A stretch of 64,000 nucleotides of DNA from Phellopilus nigrolimitatus (Eukaryota > Basidiomycota > Agaricomycetes > Hymenochaetales > Hymenochaetaceae): positions 1 through 64,000 of the forward strand of contig JAJOHG010000126.1 in assembly GCA_021029095.1 (NCBI GenBank), given 5' to 3'. The first letter of the stretch is position 1; every line of letters starts with the position of its first letter. The position numbers were made by a program, and so were the translations under genes. Positions 31,944 to 42,503 of this stretch are shown one piece after another. Under the pieces are notes generated by a model that saw only the letters and a program-made list of their open reading frames with translations, was not told where the DNA came from and ran no database searches.

Positions 31944-32501
31944 GCTTTAACTCCTTGCGATTTTGGAACGGGAAAATAAGTTTAGCCTTGTACGAATGTT
32001 ATGCACTTTTGAAAATTCAGATCTTTCTTCTTTTGTCTCAAATAAATGTTATCCAAGAGCGGCTCTCTCCTCAGGAACGGACAGCTTCTGTCGAAGACAA
32101 AGACGAGGAGTGGCATTGGTGTACGGGGTCCTGATAAGAACCCCGGCGATCAAAAGGCAAAATAGTGGCTCAGCCACTGCGCCTCACCTCCTCGTCAACG
32201 ACGCGCTCAACTACATGTAGACGCGTCTGCTCCTCAAACACATCCACATTGAGAAAGCAGACAGGCGAAGAGAAACGAGTAGATCTGAAGGCTCCGGTAA
32301 TTTTAAGCACTATTGCGTCAAAGAAAAGGGCCGACCCGGGAAGAGACAAGTGCATACGTATGTGGCTCATCCTCTGTGGCTCGGTTTGTTGAGACTAAAC
32401 GATCGCTTCTGACAGACGCCTCAACGCACACCAACCACGATCATAATCCTAGCAACTCCTCCAACTCCGAGCACGCGCAGACCCAAATAACAACGCGCGC
32501 G
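31944..32501. other. Arm end and decayed AT-hook exon upstream of Eaf6-M
   Basis: Similarity to the right arm fades near 32.14 kb. At 32.31-32.50 kb lies DNA similar to the AT-hook exon of the other Eaf6 copies (AAGGGCCGACCCGGGAAG against the RGRGRPRK codons), but the hook codons are in a different frame from the Eaf6 part. This exon looks dead in this copy. Confidence 0.5.
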
Positions 32502-33460
32502 ATGGACAACGGAAATGCAAATGCGGTCCCGACCGCAGAGGACTGGCTCCTCTACGAGACGGCACGCGAGGAGCTCATGCTCTCTCTCCAGAAGAAACGC
32601 ATTGCCGACAAGAAGCTGGTGAGCCCTCCGTTCTTTCCCCCGGATCATACGCGCCGTCGCACGTCGTTGTTCCTTCTGACAACTGAGCCGCCTTCGCGAC
32701 TCGCTGCACGCGATCCTATTGTCCTTCTCGCAACGCGCTGACGCCGTCCATCCATCCTTCCCCGCCTATAAAAAAGGCGAAGCTCGAGGCTGAAATATAC
32801 AGCTCCGAGGGCGCCTATCTCACCAAGACCGCGCAGCCCGGCGGCAGGAACATCGTCCAGGGCACCAACGCCGGCCGGCGCAGGCACGGGTTCGCGGACG
32901 CCGACCGCGCCTTCTCCAACAGCTCCATGACCCACCAAAAGGTGCGCGGCGCACTCCCGTATTCCTCCCCCCCTTCGCCCCCGTCTGCTCTCCCCGCGCG
33001 GCCCGCGGGTTCGAGCTTAATTTATTACAAGGGACATAATTTATTGACGGGTTTTGCGCCGTGCACACAGAGCCTCGGACTGCTCGGCGACGCTGACGCC
33101 GACGTTGACGTTGACGTTGACGACGGCACCGACGTCAGCGCGGACGGCGAAGACCCGCTCACGACCTCGGGGGTGCCGGGCCTGCTCGGCGGCTCGTGCT
33201 GGCCGATGCCGGGGCTGACGACGTTCGTGGTGCCCCCGCCGGGCGCGCGCGCTCAGCAGGAGAGCGCGGCCCAGCAGGAGAGCACGGCGCAGCAGAAGAA
33301 GGCGCGCGACAAGGAGTACCAGCGCCGCAAGCGCGCGGCGGCGGCGCGCGACAGGAGCCAGGCGGAGGCGGACACGGCGGACGGCGAGGACTGCGAATCG
33401 ATGTATGCGGGCTCGAGCAGGCGGCCGAATAAGAAGCTGCGCCGGGCGGACGACGATTGA
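32502..33460 (+). CDS. Eaf6-family protein, divergent middle copy without AT-hooks (223 aa)
   Basis: Exons 32502-32618, 32777-32941 and 33071-33460 give 223 residues starting MDNGNANAVPTAEDW. The first coiled-coil segment and the basic tail (QQKKARDKEYQRRKR) are kept. The core is altered: FEGSYL became SEGAYL, and seven residues of the GFDGYLK stretch are missing, so the most conserved part of Eaf6 is damaged. An acidic DADVDVDVDD stretch is added. It lies in the spacer beside the isocitrate lyase promoter and on the same strand. It could be a pseudogene in the making or a divergent paralogue; the frame is open throughout. Confidence 0.7.
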
Positions 33461-34590
33461 GCTTTGAGGCGTAGTGTGTTTGTACTGATATGCGCGGTGC
33501 TGATTGGGAACTTGTATTGATAGCTCGTGCTGTGTATTGTATATAGGGACTGCTTTGAAGATTTTGAGTGCACATTTCATCGGGCAACCACGAATTGCAG
33601 GACAAGGTACGCGTCTTCTCTTCATTGTCGTCCAGGTAATCCATGAAGAGAGCAAGTTGGGAGCTGATGTATTCCGGGCCACTTTCCGGAAACCCGGCAG
33701 AATTGTGCAATTGGATGCCCTCTGTTATGCCCTGTCCTACGAATAACCATGCATATTCCGGGATCTAGATAGCCGGAAACAACACTGTGCAAAAGCAATG
33801 GGCTCGAAAACGTGAGCTTAATCGAGCTTTCCGCGTTCCAGCTTCAAGAACATTATAAGTGAGGCTCAAAAAACTCAAAAGCTCTGCGCCCGCAGGGAAC
33901 GCTGCAGAGTCCTGTTTCCGGGGGAGAAGGACATCATGGCAAAACCACAAAAATCTTGGCAAAATGTAGGCTGGTCAACGGAGCTCCTTCGGATGATCAA
34001 CGCTCCGAAAGCCTAGGCCGAGGAGTTTAGAGGCATTCTGAAAGATGTGGGACGGCGTCGGTCGGGGTGCATCGGACGGCCAAGCCCGACGCTTTGAGAC
34101 TTGGCGCCAAAACAAAACCAGGATCGATGACCAACGTTCCAGTGGGTACTAGCTGATTCCTTCGTCCATAACACTGAGCAGTATGAAGCACGGCCGCAAG
34201 TCTGTCAAGAGAAAGCTTTTACAGAGTGACGTGATAATAAGGCAGAGCGTTCAGTGAAGCGGTATCGGGATAAATCGGGGGGCTGGCTGCTCTTCGGTCA
34301 TAGCGCTCAAGTCAGGACGAGGACGTCGAAGAACTACCTTGGCTGACGAGAATCTGCGCCGACGCGATTTCCGAGGGAGAAGAGAGACAATGCTCTAAAA
34401 GTGCGGGACGCCATTGGAGCTGATGATAGAGCCACGGGAGTCTCACAGCGAGCAGGACGGATGGCGTGTTTAGAGCGAGGTTAAGAGCCGCGTCGGCCGG
34501 AGAAGGCGGGCTATCGGGGCGGCGATAGAGTGTAAAAGCCGGGTATTACGTCCCTCTCGCCGCTTGCCGTGCTTACCGGACGGCGCCGTC
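33461..34590. other. Intergenic, 1.1 kb, upstream of isocitrate lyase
   Basis: No gene seen. It ends in the regulated promoter of the isocitrate lyase gene. Confidence 0.6.
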
Positions 34591-34594
34591 GAGA

Positions 34595-34705
34595 GTGGAG
34601 GCGGAGGCGGAGGGAGCTAGTGGTCCGGGGCGAACCGGAAGTCCGGAAAAGGCAGGAGCAATTCACATGGCTTCTAAGGCCTCTCTCCGCACTCCGCCTC
34701 TCCAC
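34595..34705. promoter_or_regulatory. Cluster of six SYGGRG (CreA/Mig1-type) motifs upstream of isocitrate lyase
   Basis: Three head-to-tail motifs GTGGAG, GCGGAG, GCGGAG occupy 34595-34612. Three in reverse orientation (CTCCGC 34685-34690, CTCCGC 34692-34697, CTCCAC 34700-34705) follow about 80 bp later. SYGGRG is the known consensus of fungal carbon-catabolite repressors CreA/Cre1. Isocitrate lyase is glucose-repressed in many fungi. The motif is short and frequent in GC-rich DNA, so the inference rests on clustering and position. Confidence 0.45.
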
Positions 34706-34720
34706 TTTCTATACTGCCAA

Positions 34721-34726
34721 TATATA
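34721..34726 (+). promoter_or_regulatory. TATA box of isocitrate lyase gene
   Basis: TATATA 109 bp before the ATG at 34835, directly after the reverse SYGGRG motifs. A pyrimidine-rich stretch (CTTGCCTCCCCTCCCTC) follows, as in highly expressed fungal genes. Confidence 0.6.
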
Positions 34727-34834
34727 CCAGTCCGGTCATGATCAGAATCCTTGCCTCCCCTCCCTCTTACCACCACGTTCCCACTCGTCCCCTACCTCAA
34801 CTCCAATCTTTCTCCAATTTCTCCGTCGTCGAAC

Positions 34835-36580
34835 ATGAGCGCAGAACGTGTCGCATTCGAGCAGGAGGTCAGAGAGCTCGAGCAGAGATGGAAGGGTCCC
34901 CGCTATGCTCGCGTCAAGCGGCCATACACTGCTGAGCAGGTCGTCTCCAAGCGTGGCACCATTCCCATCTCCTACCCTGCTGGCCTCCAGGGAAAAAAAC
35001 TTTACAACTTGCTTTCGGAGCATTGGAAAAACAAGACCCCGTCGCACACATACGGAGCGTAAGTTACTTTTTTCTTCTGGATAAATTCACTGCACGCTCA
35101 TTGAAAATGTTCATTGCAGTCTTGACCCAGTACAGGTCACTCAAATGGCCAAGTACTTGGAGACTGTTTATGTCTCAGGCTGGCAGACATCCAGCACGGC
35201 TTCCAGCACAAACGAGCCTGGTCCCGACCTTGCAGGTAAGTACTCGCCTTTTCACTTCAGGAAGCAAATTTTAAACCATGATATCCAGACTACCCGTCTA
35301 ACACCGTCCCTAACAAGGTCGAGCACCTTTTCATGGCGCAGCTCTTCCACGACCGCAAGCAGCGCGAAGCCCGTCTGCGCATGACGGATGCGGAGCGTGC
35401 TAGCACTCCTTACATCGATTACCTCCGCCCGCTCATTGCCGACGCCGACACAGGGCACGGTGGACTTACGGCCGTCATGAAGCTAGCGAAAATGTTCGTC
35501 GAGAAAGGCGCTGCGGGCATCCACATTGAGGACCAGGCGCCGGGCACGAAGAAGTGCGGGCACATGGCCGGCAAAGTTCTTGTGCCCATTCAGGAGCACA
35601 TCAACCGCCTCGTCGCGATCCGCCTCCAGTTTGACATCATGGGCGTCGAGAACCTTGTCGTGTGTCGCACGGACTCGGAGGCCGCGACGCTCATCACGAC
35701 CAACGTCGACGAGCGCGACCACCCGTTCATCCTCGGAAACACAAACCCGTCTCTCAGCCCGCTCGTCGGCGTCATGAACGCGGGCGAGGCCGCCGGTTTG
35801 GTTGGCGACGCCCTCCAGGCCGTCGAGGACAAGTGGGTCGCGCAGGCGAACCTCCAGACCTACGGCGACGCCCTCGCCGCGGCCCTCTCCGCGCAGTCGC
35901 CCTCCACCTTCACCGGCGCGCGCGCGGCGCAATTCCTCTCGCGCGTGGGCAACGCGTCGCACGACGGCGCGCTCGCGATCGCGACGCGCGAGTTCGGGCT
36001 GCGGTCCGCGCCGCACTGGGACTGGGACGCGCCGCGCACGCGCGAGGGCTTCTACCGCTACCAGGGCGGCACGCAGTGCGCGGTGCACCGCGCGATCGCG
36101 TACGCGCCGTACGCGGACGCGCTGTGGATGGAGACGAAGAAGCCGATCCTCGCGCAGGCGCGCGAGTTCGCGGAGGGCGTGCACGCGGTGCACCCGGAGC
36201 AGTGGCTCGCGTACAACCTCTCGCCGAGCTTCAACTGGGAGGCGGCGGGGCTCGGCGAGCGCGAGATGCGCGACTACGTGTGGGAGCTCGGCAAGCTCGG
36301 CTTCGTGTGGCAGTTCATCACGCTTGGCGGGCTGCACTCGAACGGGTACATCTCGGACCTCTTCGCGCGCGCGTTCGCGCAGGAGGGCATGAAGGCGTAC
36401 GTCGAGATCATACAGCGCCGGGAGCGCGAGATCGGCTGCGACGTGCTCACGCACCAGAAGTGGAGCGGCGCGGACTACGTCGACAACCTGCTCAAGACCG
36501 TCACCGGCGGCGTGTCGTCCACGGCCGCGATGGGCAAGGGCGTCACCGAGGACCAGTTCCTGGCGAAGGTCAAGCTTTGA
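34835..36580 (+). CDS. ICL1: Isocitrate lyase (543 aa), glyoxylate cycle
   Basis: Exons 34835-35058, 35120-35235 and 35289-36580 join into 543 residues, the usual length of fungal isocitrate lyases. The enzyme splits isocitrate into succinate and glyoxylate, feeding growth on C2 compounds and, in wood-decay fungi, oxalate formation. Visible family motifs: [13 protein letters not shown] near the N-terminus, [14 protein letters not shown] (Mg/substrate loop), [20 protein letters not shown] with the catalytic KKCGH cysteine, [21 protein letters not shown] and QFITLGGLH. The C-terminus ends AKVKL, not a canonical SKL peroxisomal signal, so location is uncertain. Codon third positions are strongly G/C, as in highly expressed genes. 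A long minus-strand open frame over this gene is a GC-bias shadow. The gene is single copy here and sits at the centre of the inverted duplication. Confidence 0.97.
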
Positions 36581-37316
36581 TCCAATCCGCGTCGAAAATG
36601 GTTTTCTGCATTGCTCGCGCATAGATTTTTTTTTTTCGTCGTCTCGCAGAACTCTTTACTCGCTCTCCTGCCTTGAACCAAACTGTAGTACATGTATTAT
36701 CTAGTTACGCGCCCAGCGCCGGACAAAACATCGCGTAATTTTTTCTAAAACTCCCGCCAATTGAAAAGAGGCGTTTTGTGAGCCGCTGATATGACGTAGT
36801 TGTCCCTTTGAAGCGCCCCTCATAATGTGGGAAAGCTGGCTTCGCCAAGCGTAGACCCAAGGCCTAAACAACATGGACTACAGGCGGTTGAGAAAAGTTG
36901 CCCCCCCCCCCCCACAAACAAAAGGAAGGCAGTTCCCGTCTGCCCGTCTGCCTTGTTCAGACAAAATTGAGGACAACTAATAGTGTATTATTTATATTCT
37001 ATGCTCTAGATGCACATTATAAGCATACAATATGTACTTGCTAATTTATGCTTGAGTTGAGCTGGCAGCATACCAGGGGCAATGGTGAATGACAACTCGA
37101 CAACGCGGCATCGTTTGCTATGCAGACGTGAACCACCTTCCTTTTCCAAGGGGGCCGAAGACTTTTCTGACCTACCTGTAAGTCGTGCAGTCGAGTGGAG
37201 CCTAAAGAACATGGACCTACATCCCTTTTCGTCTTAGATCACTACTGTAAAACAGAGCGAACTCCGACATAACCATAAATTATAATTTGTACCATAGCTA
37301 TATGGCTACACGACAC
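36581..37316. other. Convergent intergenic region, 0.7 kb
   Basis: 3' ends of isocitrate lyase (plus) and the DUF6533 gene (minus) face each other. A run of 13 C starts at 36901. No gene seen. Confidence 0.6.
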
Positions 37317-39325
37317 TTAAAATGCGTGCACATTGAGTGTTGCACATATGAAGCCGCCTTGCTCCTCTCCAAGCTCCAGCGTTTCTTGACCCAGATGAGT
37401 TAAGTGTGACATCTGCATCTCGCTGTAGTCCGAACTCGAGACAGAGGCCATGATCTTCTTCGATCCGTCGCCGCCTCTGTTCGCACCAGGCCCCACAGTA
37501 TACGGCACAAGTGCACCACGCAGGTTGAGCGCAATGCGGCTGCCGACGATGCTGAAGCTTGCGCGCAGCGTGGGTGTGAGTGCGCCTATAAGCCCCTCTC
37601 GCAAAGATGGAAGCCCGGCAAGGAGTATGAAGTTCGATATGCTGAGCGCTGCAGGGAGACAATCAAGTCCAGTTCAGTTTTCGATTTTGATTTTGATAGA
37701 TGGACTTTGGGAAGAGAGAGGGATTTGGTAGATCTGGCCTTCCCTGCGCAAAAACTCGCAAGCAGATGAGTTTCTCACCGAGCATGATTGAGTAGTACAA
37801 GAAGCCATCGCGCACGAGGACGGTCAGGAGACGGGTTCTGGCGACTTTGACTGCGAGTGGGAAAGTACATGTACAGTAGAATCAAGATACGGTCAGATCC
37901 TTAATTTATAAATAAAGTCTTTGTATTATGGGATATATACTCACATGTTCTCAGAGCTCTTGCGAGCGTGAGTCCGAAGATCACAGTATCAAAAGCAATG
38001 ACGGCTGACCACGCCGGGATGGTGACCGTCGGGCTGAAGCGCGTAAGACCACTGGTACAGCCAAGAATTGGGCGGAGGCTGATTACCAAGAAGAAAATAA
38101 AGAGTATTGAATATATTGCCTGATATATAGTGTACAATGAACTTACAGTGGCTCGCTCTTGACTGAAGTAAGAAACAAGACGCAACAGTTCAGTAGTTGG
38201 TTGGTTAATGCAACAAGTTATAAATTTGTACAATGAAAATTCTGCATGACGCGAATCATGGTAGCTAAGATGGTCACATCGGTAGCCTTGGCGGGAGGTT
38301 GAAACAATACCAATCAATCATTCAACAAATGCCACATCCTGAAATCACCCACCAAAGCAGTAAGGACGAGGAGTGCAACAATCACACGGTTTCGTTCCCA
38401 GAGAGCGATTATCCTGAGGATGACAACGACTGAGAGGGGCGGGCAGTATTCAGATATAGCTCTTGAACCAAGTTGGATGATCCCGGAGCTCACTTTGCAG
38501 AGGAATCAAGAAAACCAGGGTACCCCTTAGCAGCATAGGTCAGCAAACCGTGTCAGCGGATCAAAGCAAACTCACCAAGTGGAAAAATAATTTGCTTCGA
38601 TTTTGCAGCTACGACACACATGTTAGGTTTGAGGCTTTTCTTGTCTATATTAAGTTACGAACAACTTTTGAGTCTGTAGTCAGCGCTTTCATATTTAGTG
38701 TCAGTAGCTTGGACGCACTGTATCAGAGGCATGAAGGTCGACTGAGTCTATACCCATGTACGGTAGCGATGTTAGTCCATTCTCCTGATTGAGACGAGCC
38801 AAATAGGATAGGATACGCACAAATAACATATAGGATACCTTTGATTACAGCTGGGTATCTAATGAGAAAAAAAAGAAACTTTCCACGCGTCCATTTTGCT
38901 CTCCAGACGAGGGAATACTGAGAATGAGTGGGAGTTTTAGAATCTGTCGCAGATGTCTTATAAAACTCGAGGCAGAGCGTACCTCTCTAAGTAGTGGAAA
39001 GGAATATGCAGGTAAGTATAATGTATGCAGATAGATTACGTGCAGAGACAAAATAAGATATGAGACATACTGTTCGATCGTGATCATAATGTCATAAAGC
39101 ATAGCAGAGAGTGAAATCACTAGAGAGCTTTCAGTACGGTACATCTCGCGATTCGTCAAATACAGCTCACCTGCCAGATACTTTGTAATTGAAGAGAGGT
39201 AAGGCAAAGCGTGAACACGAGATTTGGTCACGCACTCTACATGTTTGTTGGTCTTGTACAACCTGGTTAAGCAACTTCAGCAGGTCTCCAAAAGGTAGGT
39301 TGCTTCCGTCAACGATGGAACTCAT
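37317..39325 (-). CDS. DUF6533-type multi-pass membrane protein (basidiomycete receptor-like), many exons
   Basis: Minus-strand exons can be followed by family landmarks. A first exon begins MSSIVDGSNLPFG (ATG 39325). Then YLAVISLSAMLYDIMITIEQ continues through a 4-nt micro-exon (AGAG, near 38995) to YSLVWRAKWTRGKF. Next come RIIALWERNRVIVALLVL (TM helix, near 38.4 kb), ILGCTSGLTRF...AFDTVIFGLTLARAL (near 38.0 kb) and VKVARTRLLTVLVRDGFLYYSIML. The last exon contains SISNFILLAGLP and ends at 37317. LYD followed 13 residues later by IW-type residues, and the ALW-RN helix, are DUF6533 hallmarks. Such 6-7 TM proteins are abundant in Agaricomycetes; function unknown. Exon borders in the first third are not certain. 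Confidence 0.72.
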
Positions 39326-40489
39326 TCCGATTGATCAGTTAGGAAGAGTCGGCAAGATAGTGTCTGGCTGTCGTTGACTTGCGGTAGACACGTCTTATAA
39401 AGTCTTATGAGCACATCATCATTGATGTGCACGCATGTCTGATGCTGATGCTGTTTGTCTCTATTTCCGACAGGATCACGAAACCGAGTGCCAAAAGGAT
39501 AGAGCGCACTGCATAAACAGCACAGAAACTGTTGCATCTTTGAGCTAACAGATGGGGCCTCAAAACCATTGTTCTGGAGGCGTTCGCAATCAAAAGAGGA
39601 GTGGGTGCCTTTTTGTAACAGTGGTCCAAAGGCGCGGTCCTAAAATTGGACTTGCCGGTAGCGAATATGCTCCTGAGAGTATCCGAGTCACCGACCTTCC
39701 AGCCATTGTGAACTGTTTTATTCTGCTCATCTAAGTATGGCAGATCTACTTGTGTGTCAACGTAATTTTGTTGCTCGGTCTCTGCTGAACTATACCATGG
39801 ATTGCGAACTTCAGAGATTGGTTTGTGACCGACCATAGCGGGTAGTGTACCAAGATGAAAAGGGACATCATGCCTGTGTTCCAACGAATGACCGAATGAC
39901 GTATCGTGGAAACAACCACTGCGTTTTCTTTCCTTTTCCGGTCCGTTTACCGCAATCACATGCAAAATGCGCATGAACCTGAACTTTTCTTCACGCTGTG
40001 TCTAATATCTGCTTTCTTTTCTTTTCTTTCGATATTCGACTATTTGCATCTCCTCCGCGTTCTCAGTCTCATTTTCGCGGTCCAATCACACAATGATCTT
40101 GCTCCATTTGCGCACGGGTGTCAATTATACTTTATGGACATTTTTGCACTCGAAAGGTCACAGTTTGGGCGCCCGGGACACGCACCCGTCGGCTCGCAAA
40201 GTTTTCAATCGTGTCCTGTCTGCGACTATATAATTGAAGAGCTCGTTACCCACAAGCCTACGACTCTGCGAGCACGTCTGCTCGTTCACTGAACCGACCT
40301 CAGTGTCACGAAGTGGAACACGCCATCTTTACAGCTTCTACTGCTTTCTCAGATACCACTGGTTGACGCTGGTTATACTTGACAATGTGCCATGGACAGC
40401 TCGCAAGCGGAGTCCGCGGACTGGAATATGATCTGACATGCATTACCAGGAAGACTCACCGTGGACTGTCGACATCGACTAGCTGTAAG
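39326..40489. other. Intergenic, 1.2 kb, with a partial third copy of the 44.2-kb segment
   Basis: 40.0-40.5 kb resembles 44.2-44.8 kb in the same orientation. A 189-codon minus-strand frame (39974-39405) has no recognisable domain, so I do not call it a gene. Confidence 0.45.
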
Positions 40490-40701
40490 ACTCGATGATG
40501 GCACTGAATCCAGACCCTCAGCACCGAACTTGCGTTGCTGAGGAATCCTAAGCTGCCGGTCCTGAGGAAAGCTCTTAGATAACATGTAGTTGAGACATAA
40601 GAAGACGGACTTGAATTCTTCAGAAGTACACGACATTCATACAAAGCTAACAAACATTCCTAAACTTCTTTTCCCGTTCCAAAATCGCAAGGAGTTAAAG
40701 C

Positions 40702-41763
40702 TCAATGACCATAGATCTGGACAATGGTGTCAACGACCTTCGCGGGCTTCCACTCGGGCCAGTCGTCGTTCCCCAGCTCGTCTGGCTTGCCGACAACGCC
40801 CTTGCCCGCATCCCACTCCAAAATGAGGATCGACGGGAAGTCTGCCGGGTTCTTCGCAACCGCCGCCTCGAACTCGGCGCGCGGGCGGTGCGTGACGGCG
40901 AGCGGCTTGCCTGTGCGTGTGCTATAATCGGCTACAATCTGGTTGAAACTCTGGAATTGCTTTTTCATCAATAACCCTGCATCTTGAATGGACTGAAATG
41001 GCTACGCACGATGCGGTCTCCCTCGATGCGGAAGATGCGCCCCTCGATCTTGGCGCGCGGGAGGGCCGTGAGCGAGTGCGCGACGAAGCGCCCAATATCC
41101 GTGCGGTGAGTGAACGAGATGGGCGCAGTGCCCGAGCCGCCGATGCTTGCCTTCCCGTTCTTGAAGTCAAATCCAAACGCCTCCGCGAATCCCCTACCGC
41201 GCCGAACATTTAGCTCACGAGATACAATAGAAATATGCATCGGCGGACTTACGGCGCGAAGATGAAGTCGGTGAACGGCCCGGTGTAAAATGCCGCGTAC
41301 GGCAGCCCGAGCTCCGCAAGCGTGCGCCTGAGCGCGGCCTTCACAGCGAAGATGCCCTCCGTCGCGCCGTCCGTCGGGTTCCCGAATTCGGAGGGCACGA
41401 ACAGCCGCACGCCGGCGGTCTTCGCCGCGCGCGCGAGGTCCGCCTGCTGTGCGATCGCGGGCCCGCCGAGGGTGGAGATGAGGACGTCTATGCCTGCGAG
41501 CGCACCCGCGAGCGAGGCGGGGGACGCGTAGTCTACGGCGGAGAGCTTTGCGCCCTTCGCGACGAGCTCTTCGTGGCCGCCGGACTGAAAGCGCTGGATG
41601 AGCAAGGGTTGTACGGTGAGTAGATAGAGGCGCAGCTCACCGAGCGTGTCAGGACCGAGACGGACGAGACGGCACCCGACGCCTTCTTGTCGAGGAGAGC
41701 TTCAATGATAAACTTGCCGAGGTTTCCCGCGCCGGCGACTGCGAAGTTCTTGTATCCAGACAT
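40702..41763 (-). CDS. NmrA-like / isoflavone-reductase-like NAD(P)-binding protein C (295 aa)
   Basis: Exons 41763-41641, 41584-41253, 41193-41010 and 40950-40702. Same length and exon phases as B: GAGNLGKF Rossmann loop, LFVPSEFGNPTDGATEG, PGFAEAFGFDFKNGK at the exon 2/3 junction, and C-terminal WPEWKPAKVVDTIVQIYGH. A few substitutions separate it from B (for example DFPSILILEWD against DLPSILLLEWD). Open and apparently functional. It is the donor-like sequence for the 5' part of D. Confidence 0.88.
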
Positions 41764-42503
41764 TGCAATTGTAGTAGATGTTTCAAAGTACTAGTCAATC
41801 TGAGAGCACTGAGATCCTGCTCCCCTCTCTTTATGTACTCCAGCCAGTCCAGAATAAGCTGCGAATGCGAGCGCCGGGCCATTGAACGCGACATCGACGC
41901 AATTGCAAGTCCATTCTCGGGCTTACGCGAGACGATCTTCAGACGCCTCCGACTCGGAAATCCGAGAATGGAAAGTCGGGAGTAAATTCCAGTCAACGCA
42001 TGCCCGGATGTGGAAAACTATCGTTACGAAACCCCCAAAATGGAACATGCTGACTAAGCTGACGTAGAAGGCGCAGTTCTCGCGAAAAGCGAAGATGGAA
42101 AGACGTCAGTCAGCTTTGAATTTGAGGAATGGGAACTTGTTCGGAGATGCATACAGTTGATGTACCCTCGGGTGTCATCCTTCTTGACTATTGAATTGAA
42201 GGCCACTGACGTTTATTTTCGTCAACAAGCATCCAAAAGATGACATGGAATGACAGTGTTTCAGGAACAATCCTATTATCACTCGAGTGAGCTGTTGGAA
42301 AAGCGAGTGGCCCGGCTGGAGGGCTGTGAGGCTCATACTGAAGATTGTCGAAATGGGGGCTCGTTATGAACGTTTGTCAGTTACCTTCATACCAATACTA
42401 CTTTTGTACTTCTAAAAAACAATCAAGTCATCTGTATGCTATTTAAGAGTGACTCGCCTCAGGACTGGTCAGATATATTTTCTTCGTCTAAGTACTGACA
42501 ACG
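41764..42503. other. Divergent promoter region between NmrA-like gene C and Eaf6-R
   Basis: Inverted near-copy of 30137-30867. No gene seen. Confidence 0.6.

Larger units (their letters stand above)
20880..32140 (+). repeat. Left arm of a large inverted duplication
   Basis: Every gene here has a counterpart on the opposite strand in 40490-52085, in mirror order: K1/K4, reductase A/D, K2/K3, hydrophobin-like 1/2, OB fragment, Eaf6-L/R, reductase B/C. The sum of paired coordinates stays near 72.6 kb for the inner part and 73.0-73.3 kb for the outer part; the drift reflects arm-specific insertions. Homology also covers introns and intergenic DNA (for example 30.8 kb against 41.8 kb). Arm ends were judged by eye and may be off by about 100 bp. 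Confidence 0.88.

Noticed and set aside
35483..36622. 379-codon minus-strand open frame over isocitrate lyase
   Set aside because: It is the antisense shadow of a very GC-rich coding exon: low-complexity Arg/Leu composition, no motif, fully covered by a certain gene.
36901..36913. Run of 13 C as a regulatory element
   Set aside because: A simple homopolymer between convergent gene ends; slippage is enough explanation and its length may be a sequencing error.
39405..39974. 189-codon minus-strand frame with an ATG start
   Set aside because: No recognisable domain, signal or splice partner, and it overlaps promoter DNA upstream of the DUF6533 gene. Could be real but cannot be supported.
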